The notes under the pieces: model-generated | Database searches by the model: none | What the model saw: only the letters and a program-made list of their open reading frames with translations | Told to the model about the DNA's origin: nothing | NCBI GenBank assembly: GCA_029449245.1 | Contig: JANATF010000003.1 | Span: forward strand, 3,038,001-3,102,000 | From: Mortierella alpina | Lineage: Eukaryota; Mortierellomycota; Mortierellomycetes; Mortierellales; Mortierellaceae | Direction of reading: 5' to 3' | Length of the DNA stretch: 64,000 bases | Program-made: the position numbers and the translations under genes | Shown: piece after piece, positions 55,695 to 64,000 of the stretch | Layout of the letters: every line of letters begins with the position of its first letter | Position numbering within the stretch: the first letter of the stretch is position 1

Positions 55695-57704
55695 ATGAAG
55701 GAGCATGCAGCACCACAGGCACCACCACCGAGGCCGGCAGATGCCTTCATCGTGGTCAATGGAGCTGATGACCGAGATGCAGGCATATACTCCGACAGCT
55801 TTTACTCTCAGCGCATGAGTCCTCTCAGAAGCGCTATCCGTCGGAAGATGCTGCCCTGGGTTCGAAGCGAGACCAGGGACCTCGCAGAGCTCCAGGTATG
55901 TCTATAATGCGAGTGACCAGAGTCTAATGTAATGATAGTACCGACGTGCTGACAACCTAACCTGGGCTATGCATGCTGCATGACATTCGACACCGTGGTG
56001 ACTAGGAACGATGGAGGACCCCCTTTCTGGACAGCTACTTCACATTGACAGCGTTTGCGGGCCATCCGCTGTTCTTTGTCTGTATTCTTCCCATCATGTT
56101 CTGGTATGGGCACTCGGTATTTGCACGTGGGTTCGTGAACGTGGCCTGTGCCGGCGTTTTCGTAACCTCCTGGGTCAAAGACTACCTCTGTCTTCCGCGG
56201 CCACTGTCACCACCACTCGTCCGGCTTTCTCGATCCAAGCGTGTCCATTTGGAATATGGCTTTCCGTCCACCCATACGAGCAACGCAACTTCCATTGCTC
56301 TTTATCTCTTGTCCTACCTTCTCATTTCGGATTGGTCTATTCCGGGCAAACTATTTGCAATCCTTGGCTTGTTGGTATATCTCTTCAGTGTGATCTTTGG
56401 ACGACTGTACTGTGGCATGCATACGCGGACTGATATTCTCGGAGGGACCGTCATCGGCGTTGCGGTCTGGGCAGTTCAGTGGTCATTCCATGACTCTATA
56501 GATGCCCTGATGACAAGCCCTAGTTGGACTGGTAACCAGATCTTGTTATTATGAGGCACATTCAGTCGCGTCTATGATATTGAGGCTAATGCTATGCCCA
56601 ACCCTTCTTCAAAACGAACAATCGCCCTATTTATTAATATAGTGGTGGCCGCGGTTATCTTTGGAGGTATCGTGCTTATTCAGAGCATTCCCGAGACTAT
56701 GGATAGCTGTCCTTGTATCGATGATGGGTAAGTTCCACTTGGATATTGCTTCAATAGTGATTTACCAAGCAAGAGGCTAACCGTGCTCAAACTTGTTAGC
56801 GTGACCACAATGGCAGTGCTCATGGGTGTGTTTCCGGCCAGCCAGCATTTTGCTCTCTCAGGACATGCCGTTAGTGCTGGGGGACACAATGGTATCGTGC
56901 ACTATGACCCAGCCATCGGCCTTCCCAGATCAATAATGCGATTTGTATTCGGCTTGGCAGTCGTGTTCACCTGGAGGATGGCGGCCAAGAAGCTCCTGTA
57001 CATTGCCCTTCCGCCTCTCTATGGGTATTTCAATCTGCCTTCGAGAACCCACTTTGTACCCGCTAAAACGTATGGCAATCTTCGCAGCCAGCCGATCGGG
57101 CGCGTACCATCGCTGTTGGACCTTCAGGCGCTTGCTGATTCATCCATTGAGATTGTGGGGCCGCAATCGACCATGGACATTCATGAGCAGTTTTCGCAAA
57201 GCCGGTCATCCAAGCGATCCGGTCTTACGGCACACCAGGATATTTATGAGGACCTTGAAAAGAAAGAGCACTGTGGGATCCGACCTCAGCACGTCAACAA
57301 GGCTCTACGCGAAGGGAAGCAGCATCAGCCGGAAGACCTGCAGTCAGTTGCGTCGTCTTTGCACCAGAGCAAGGTTTCGCCGACCTCAAAGGAACTTGAT
57401 ACCCTGGACAACGATGGTCGCTCGCAAGACACAGAACTTGATGAGTCCGAACGAGAGGCAATGGAGAAATTCGAGGCAGAACACCCAGGATGGGCGCGGT
57501 TTGATGTGGACATTGTCATCAAGACAGTTGTCTACGCCGGTACGTCTGATAATGTCGCAAATTCATGTTGCTATATCTCTTGACCATAGCAAAAGTCTTG
57601 ACACTGACGCAACCCTCTACTCTACCATGTGAACTGCCATCTTAGGTATTGGCTGGCTTGCTGTGGACAGCATCCCCGTTATGTTCAAACACATTGGCTT
57701 GTGA
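55695..57704 (+). CDS. LCB3: sphingoid long-chain-base 1-phosphate phosphatase
   Basis: Five exons (55695-55895, 56006-56531, 56643-56727, 56800-57539, 57646-57704) give 536 aa, all junctions in frame. The PAP2 catalytic motifs are present: KDYLCLPRP (KxxxxxxRP), GFPSTHTSNATSI (PSxH, with H) and GRLYCGMHTRTDILGG (SR-like xxxxxHxxxD). WRTPFLDSYF starts the membrane region; SIPETMDSCPCIDDGVTTMA is the second family block. Several transmembrane helices follow and the C-terminal region is acidic (DTELDESEREAMEKFEAEHP) before a last helix-like end. Family knowledge: ER enzyme dephosphorylating dihydrosphingosine/phytosphingosine 1-phosphate. Without the intron at 56532-56642 an in-frame TGA would appear; with it SWTVVAAVIFGG matches relatives. 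Confidence 0.9.
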
Positions 57705-58656
57705 GACTAGCATACGCAAAAGCTGAGGCTGACACGAATACACATGAGAAGTAGACACGAAAGTATGCTCTGGCTTTGCGTGTAGTCCATGTCTGTTTGA
57801 ACCAGGCCGGACATCTCACAGAAAAGGGTGATTCCGACGAGATTTGGCGGGGGACATGCTTCTATGACTGCAGATAGATCATAGATTATGCACATGTGAG
57901 CGCACTTGCAAGACTGTAAGGCGGCAAGGAGATTTCGGAGCACTGTCTCTTTTCTCTTCTTTCCCACTCCACACATCACTCCACCATCACCATTCACCAC
58001 CGCCGCTGCCTGCTGTTATCCACCTCTCCTGCTCATCGTGTACTCGGCACTCGCCCACGCATCTCCCATCCTCGCCGGGCCTCACCCTCCATCCAGTCTT
58101 TGCCTCTTTATCCTCCGGCTTGTTCTCGCCCTTTCCTTTGATGAGAACCACTGGCCTTTCCTTATCACACGAGCACCCCCAATTTGCTTTCCACCCCTTC
58201 GATGTTACTCTCATCGCCACCACAACATGCAACACGGCAGCAGCCATCCGTCTCTCCTCGCCATAGCTGCAACAACATGCAAGCAACAACATGCCAAGAG
58301 AGATGCGACTAAGTGAGATATCTCCCCCTTTCCTGCCCCGACCTGGTGAACATATGGTGAAAATAGACGCACCTTGCGAGAACGGAAAAAGAGTTACAGC
58401 ACCCTGCGCTCGTCCTCTCTCTCTCTGTCACTGCACTTCATCATTATACATCTCTCAAAAGACGTGGGCATGTTTGGGCGGAAAAACAGAATAGCTACTT
58501 TTTATTATACATTTGTGCTTCGGTATACGATAGCATATGATGAGGATCGAACAAGCAAAAGATGAGAAAGAAAGAAAAAAGGTGAAAAGTGATGGGATCC
58601 ATGCGAAGCAAGAAGCGAGAAACGCGTAAACTGTGGACGCGCGGAAGAGGCCTCTT
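57705..58656. other. convergent intergenic region
   Basis: Lies between two stops. Bases 57950-58330 are CT-rich with an ACAACATGCAA pattern repeated several times (58220-58300). No gene was recognised; it probably holds both 3' UTRs. Confidence 0.45.
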
Positions 58657-61600
58657 TTATCGGAGTTCGCGGTCGCGTGGTGGATAATGGCCCTGTCCCT
58701 CCGAGCGCGGATAAGGCGAAGGTACCCCCATGTTCTTGTGGAAGGAGCCATGGTGGTCACCCGTATGCAAAAGGTACCGGGCACCTCCTGTACCCGATGT
58801 AGCAGGTGGAGGCAGTTGGGCTCCTTGCGGATGCGGTTGCTGATGAAGGCTGTGATGAGGAGAGTGCGATGGTGGCGGGGGCGCGTGCGGTTGAGGAGGC
58901 TGCTGCTGCTGCTGTTGTTGTTGTTGCTGTTGCTGTTGCTGTTGGGGGGCTTGCGACTGCGCTGGGTATCCTCCTCGAAGTTGGTGTTGCATTTGCGAAA
59001 GCTGCTGTTGCTGTTGCTGCATCTGATGCTGCAGTTTCTCAACCATGTACATCAACGACCCTTGCTTCTCCTTCTCAGCTCGACGGTGTTCATCCATCTG
59101 GGCCAGATAGTCCCGCATGATGTCCAACTCGCTCAGAACGTCACGAAACTGCTGCGCCGTGGGTGCAGTCATCGACGTGGGATCCAGTGCCATCTCGTTG
59201 GCGTGCGTTGACTGAGCAGGACGACCATTCACATCATGAGCCGGGCTTCTCATGGCAGTAGGCCCTCCCATTCTCAATCCAGCGTCGGCGCGTGTAGAGG
59301 GAGCTCCCTCGTGCATGACACCTCTGCTGTTGGTACGGGCGTGCTTGATCGGTCTCTTGTAGTCTCCAGCCTCAAGTGGCTCACCACCTCGAGAGTAATG
59401 ACGCACATGGCCGGGACCTTGAGCAGATGTGGCAAGTTGAGACCGGGTAGGCGAATGTACAGAGAGAGGGGATGACAGGGGTGTTGATTGCAGGGTGGGG
59501 CCTGGTCCCTGTCCCTGTCCTTGTCCTTGTGCGGTATATCCAGAGTCGGTCGCAGCCGCTCTATCGTCAGGATCACCACTGCCAAGAAGTCGTGTCGGTT
59601 TTTGTTCCGGTCCTTCGCCTTCCCAGATACGCTGACGCGTCATGCTGGACTCGTGCGGCCCATCCAGGTTGTTGTAAACGGGCTGTGGATGACTCCTGGT
59701 CCTGTCCACCGATCCATGGCTAGAGTGCCTGGTAACCTGAGACGAAGGATGGACTACATTCCGTGGTCGCCCTCTCTTGCCTGGGGTTGTTGGGGTTGAA
59801 GAAGGTCCTGAGGCTGAAGCGGACTGAGAGGGTGTTGTTGAAAGAGTCGAAGGGGAGGGGATGGCAGGGGCGCCGGGCGAGCGAGGCGTCAAAGCGTGGC
59901 CTGTGACCGACGCGTCCCCGTCGCGTCGTCGCGCGTGGTTTCGGTTCTCAGACTCGCTACGGGACATCATGTCCTCATCTTCATCCTCCTCGAGCTCATC
60001 ATCCTCGTGTGTGTTGTTCTCCTGACACCTTGGCTCCATATACGGGTCTTCTTGGTCATCCGAATCAGAAATACCGGACGCGCTGTCCTCATCGTCCAAG
60101 GAACCGCCCTGTCCAGCCATACGCATGAGCTGAATGACTTGCTTGACAAGATCATCATTGGCCTCCTTCATCTCGTCTGGAATATGACCCTTGTACATGC
60201 GTTCTCGAAGCTGATAAGGCTTGACCATACGATTTACGCGTCGAATGCACTGCCTCGCGTGGACCTTCATCTTGAGAGCGTCACGAACATCTTCCCACGC
60301 CTTGGCAACCTGTCCGACCTTTTGTGCGAATGGGTTCAGTCGAATCGTCTCCAGAAGCAACCGCCTGTCCGTATCTTCTGACCGGTATCGACGCTTCTTT
60401 TGCATCCGCTTGAGTGCCTGGGGTTGGTTCATCATTTCAAAGAGTTGTTCCAGAAGCCGTTTCTTGGTCGCCTGCTGATCCTCAGTCCCGACGGGGCGGT
60501 CACGGCCCGCGATGCTCGCCTGAATAATGTTATCGAAACGGCGGGAGCAGGTCCTCGCCCTGATATGTTGCTCCCGTGAGATGCACTCCCATGCCTGAGT
60601 CGTCTTGCGGATCGGGCAGTTGAACGGATCGTGCTTGAGGACACTGGTCAATAAGCTAATCTGCACTTCGATCGGGAGTGGACCCTTGGGTGTTCCACGG
60701 GCAGAGTGAATCCTAAATGGAGCTGTGGCCGTAGGCTCATTCTCCTTCTTGATCTGGGTCGCGGATGATGCCGAGTACTGCTGCCCCTGGTGTTGTTGAT
60801 ACGGGTGAGGCTGCTGGTGGTGCGAATAGTGCTGGTGATGGTTATGGCTATGATGGTGCTGTTGGCTAGGGCTGTCCTGTCCTTGATCCTCCTCCATTGA
60901 ATAACGATGGGGTCGTGGCGCCAGTGCCGGTAGCCCCTCCGGATGGGTTGGTGCGCCATGCATGGACGAGGTAGTCGACGATGAGGCGGGATGATGGTGA
61001 TGTTGGTGAAGCTGATTCCGATAACCATCCGCGTACTCCTGCGCCTTGCCATTGTAATGATAATATGAGCCACCATAGTACGCTTCACGCTCAGGATTCA
61101 CCCTGTCGGGATCCGAGTAACCGTCAGAGTCGGACTCGATGTGATGTCGCTTGTTCTGGTACTCTTCGGGCGAACGAGCAGGCGCGCCTGTGGGACCCAC
61201 GGGCGAAGGAGGCATGCCTGGGTATGGTTTATGCGTCGGTACTTCGCTGGGCGTGGAGCGCGGGCGTTGAGGGTATGGAGGCGGAGATCTAGGTCCTTGC
61301 TGTTGATGCTGTGAGCCATGGCGCGTGAATGAGAGGTGCCTGGGGCCTGCCTGGGCTGCCGAAGGTGAATCGGCGCGAGACCAAGGTGCAGCAGGCCCGT
61401 TGTAGTAAGGTGGTTCGCGTTGATACTGGCTGCTGCCAAAAGGGTAGGCCGAAGAAGAAAGAGGAGAGGCGGAGGGAATGAGGATGGAGGAACGAGGATG
61501 AAAGGGAAGAAGACGACGATGTAATGTAAGTATCATGACAAGCGTATGACCACAAAGATGTCAAACAGGCCTGCGGGTACCAGTACGGCCTGTGGGCAAC

Positions 61601-62161
61601 CAATCACGCATTGCTCTGAGAGCACAGATCAACCTTCGCGCCCGCAATGCCCTTGTGCCTTTGCGCCGCCCAGAAGCTCTCTTCGCGACCACGATGGTTC
61701 ACTTGGGGAAGTTAAAAATTGACATGGCAATCTTACCTCTCAGGTGGATGACGTTCTCGGAGGTCTGTAAAACCGGCATGTCTTTCCTGGGGTGCCTGCC
61801 ATTGCGCACTATACTCTTGTGTCGGTGCCTGCGGGTTATATGAGCGCTCGTCTGGGTGCGGGCGATCAGAATATGGGGGCTGAGCTGCTGCGCCAGATAC
61901 TGGCGAGTGTCTGGTAAACGAGGGCGACGAGGACAGTTGCTGTCGTGCTGGTTGATCGCTAATTGAAGGGACAGCCTGCGACATCAGCGCCCGATCGCGC
62001 TCGTCGTCTATGGATGATGATCGCGACGCCGCCTCGGGTTGCAATGGTGCTGGCGAGGGACTGTGATAGGTCTTGTGCGCAGGCAATCCTGGCGACGACG
62101 CTGGTGTCGTCGCGGCGTGTGTCATATCCATATTTGGCGCAATGGGGGAATTAGATGGCAT
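58657..62161 (-). CDS. large polyQ putative transcription regulator with two SANT-like modules
   Basis: Two exons (62161-61737 and 61432-58657) give 1066 aa; the intron is 304 nt. The start is MPSNSPIAPNMDMTHAATTP. Two ~50-residue helical modules share a layout: LLTSVLKHDPFNCPIRKTTQ ... CSRRFDNII (~399-450) and LLLETIRLNPFAQKVGQVAK ... CIRRVNRMV (~496-545). Both show tryptophan in AWE and a basic third helix, as in Myb/SANT-type DNA-binding repeats. A basic KRMQKKRRYR lies between them (nuclear signal), followed by acidic DDELEEDEDED. An AT-hook-like GKRGRPRN lies further on. A coiled coil (FRDVLSELDIMRDYLAQMDE) precedes a 17-residue glutamine tract near residue 970. I cannot name the family; nuclear regulation is an inference. 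Confidence 0.7.
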
Positions 62162-64000
62162 GGTATTTGAGCAAAGAAAATGTATGGCTCTCAAAGCCTG
62201 GGTGTCTAATTGCGACCTGACGGCGAATAATTCCGAGTCGAGGTCAGCAGCTTGGCCGCGATGTAGATCGAGCGAGGAAGGCGTCGTCGTTCAGTGTCCA
62301 AAAATAAAGGAGTGGGCAGAGGCGGCGATGGATGAGATGTGAGGATGGTCTGAGAAGAGGATTTAAGCAAATAAGGGGCGAGACAAATGAAGGAAGAGTA
62401 AGAAGAAGAGTAAGAGTGGGGAGGGGTTGGAGAACGCTCAAGGCGTGGAAATTTGAGAGCGGTGCGATCGGAATCTGTCTCGAATGCCTGGGCTGGCCAA
62501 GGTAGGCGGGGCAGGCAGTCAGGGCGGAGAGATGTTCAAGAGTTCAAGAGGTAAAAAGGGTCTCGTTCTTTCGGGCGTCCGCGAGCAGCTCTGTCACTGG
62601 GTGGAGGTCAAAGATTCTTGCTTACGACGTCTAATTTTGCAGCGTACAACATATCGCAGGGCTGGGGTTAGTATCTGCACATGCCATGCATTTTTTTACT
62701 GTCTGCCTTGCAGAGAACCATATTCTTTGGATTGTTATTCTTGCATGGCATTACAAGTCAGTGCACTGTTATTCCCGGCCAGTCCAGTCCAAGAGTTCTG
62801 TCAAAAAGGCAGCTCCCCTGCATCCCGTTCCTCAACACGCCTCTCCTATTGACCTCAAGAGTTACTGAATCAAAAAAAAAAACAACCACACACATCACAA
62901 CCTCCAAGACGAACACGCACATGCACAGCTTTCCGCGCTTTCTCGGATGCTAATTGACCCAGTGCGCAAGAAGAAAAAGAAAATAAAAAGGAACAAAACA
63001 AAGGGGCGTTGACATGCACCTTTGGACAGGAGGAGGAACGCAGCATTGGACGGAGCGCAAGAAGTAGGGAGGTGTGCGGGAGGAGGAAATAAAGATGATC
63101 CAGATCGATCGATTCTAGTCCACGGCATGCTGCCGCCCCTCGCCGCACATTCAGTGTGTTCCAGGGTCAAATGGACTACCAAATCGAAGGCTGTGTAGTG
63201 CGACTGAGACCAAAGAATGGGTCGACCCTCTGAACGCGAAGACGTGTTGCGGTTTAAAGACAACAATCCCTCGGTCGAATAGCAAGGGGAGAGGGGTAAT
63301 AGAAAATGGATACCCGAGGCTGCTCATTCGCATGTAAGACAAGGGCCTGATGTACGAGACTCGCAACAAAACAAAGCCAAGATGAGATGGCGTGGATAGA
63401 ACGATGAAGAGGGCCATGCAAAATTACCATCCTTCGTCACATAAAAAGGGTTGCACAAGAGTGCAGGGCAAGGGGGGCAGGTTGAAGGGTCACAGTGGGA
63501 GTGCGAGATAGGGGACGTAGTCTAGATCGGGTATAATGAACGGTTGGAACACTGTTTGGTGGCATGTGCCTCCCACATCATCAACAACTGCTGTACCTGT
63601 TTTTCAGTGGTGCGAAATATTTACAGAGCAGAAAAGGGGCGCTGCTTCGAGTCGGCACGCACAAAGTCTAGACGCTGTGAAGAATGATCGAATGTCGCGA
63701 AGGAAAGGAGGAGGAGGGGGTGATATGCAGTGAACAATGGTCGACGAGATATGAAAATAATAAGCAATAGAAGAGCGACACCGCGGGAAAGGGGTATGTG
63801 TCTAACGAGAGTATGGAGAGGGAGCAACTCGAATGCAATGGAGTGAATGGTGGAGAATTCAGCTTGGAATGGAGAGAAGGGAAAAACGAGCAAGTGTGCA
63901 AATATAAAAAAAAAAGTGTTGGAGAAAAGAAGAGCAGAGGGAAGAAGAAGTACGAGGACGAGGACGAGGACGAGGATGGGGAAGGAGGAAAGAGGACCGA
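62162..64000. other. upstream region of the polyQ regulator gene
   Basis: About 1.8 kb with no recognisable gene. It is strongly purine-rich on plus near 62440-62560 and 63690-64000, which reads as CT-rich on the regulator's strand and suits a long promoter or leader. A GACGAG-type hexamer run (about four copies) sits at 63952-63978. A gene beginning beyond the right edge cannot be excluded. Confidence 0.45.

Noticed and set aside
56532-56642. Apparent in-frame TGA in the sphingoid-base-phosphate phosphatase gene, suggesting a pseudogene or a 24-nt micro-intron
   Set aside because: A normal GT-AG intron of 111 nt (GTAACC ... ATATAG) removes the stop, keeps the frame and restores the expected membrane segment before CPCIDDG.
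62870-63420. Several 90-120 codon minus frames upstream of the regulator gene
   Set aside because: They overlap one another in different frames in CT-rich DNA and show no conserved pattern.
1-64000. CRISPR arrays, bacterial operons, riboswitches or plasmid origins
   Set aside because: None seen; the window is eukaryotic nuclear sequence with spliceosomal introns throughout.

Overview
The window is nuclear DNA of a filamentous fungus. Genes are split by short GT-AG introns (mostly about 60-110 nt). Many proteins carry long Ser/Pro/Gln/His-rich low-complexity stretches, and intergenic regions are pyrimidine-rich upstream of starts. A Dad2 kinetochore subunit, a Ppz-type phosphatase, Sog2 of the RAM pathway, Atg10 and an FLC/TRP-like channel are fungal hallmarks. 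The giant proteins with ARM-like repeats, NACHT, pentapeptides and WD40 repeats, together with the intron density, point to early-diverging soil fungi of the Mortierella group. That placement is inference from family content, not a measured phylogeny.

Layout. 1-10.5 kb, all on minus: 5' part of ARV1 (sterol/GPI lipid trafficking), SOG2 (LRR protein of RAM/morphogenesis signalling), a C2-domain protein, and a myristoylated Ppz-like phosphatase. 12-14.2 kb: DAD2 (plus), convergent with a two-HMG-box protein (minus). 16.3-17.1 kb: an intronless secreted five-repeat protein of the polyglycine-hydrolase repeat type. 17.3-22.3 kb: an FLC/TRP-like membrane protein. 22.3-24.7 kb: non-coding, with a foldback (MITE-like) element. 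24.7-26.9 kb: a secreted or vacuolar metallophosphoesterase. 26.9-29 kb: non-coding, with a perfect 57-bp inverted repeat.

29-44 kb is the accessory core: a direct tandem segmental duplication of about 7.2-7.7 kb per unit. Each unit carries one large NLR-like gene, an oppositely oriented decayed asparagine-synthase-like (PP-loop) gene, and a fragment resembling the start of a fucose-1-phosphate guanylyltransferase. The two NLR-like genes have single-exon coding regions of 1778 and 1700 codons. Both share a disordered N-terminus, an ARM/HEAT-like region, a NACHT NTPase, pentapeptide repeats and a nearly identical WD40 array (12 versus 10 high-identity repeats). Variation within the arrays is concentrated at a few positions per repeat, as in fungal HET-D/E/R-type allorecognition NLRs.

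44.4-57.7 kb returns to housekeeping genes: ATG10 (plus), convergent with alanine aminotransferase (minus); methylthioribulose-1-phosphate dehydratase (plus), convergent with ureidoglycolate lyase (minus); a low-complexity protein; a NAPE-PLD-like hydrolase (minus) sharing a 364-bp divergent promoter with a sphingoid-base-phosphate phosphatase (plus). 58.6-62.2 kb holds a large polyQ putative regulator with two SANT-like modules, followed by 1.8 kb of upstream DNA.

Exon boundaries were assigned by eye from splice consensus, reading-frame closure and family conservation. Most coding sums close in frame, but individual junctions flagged below are uncertain.
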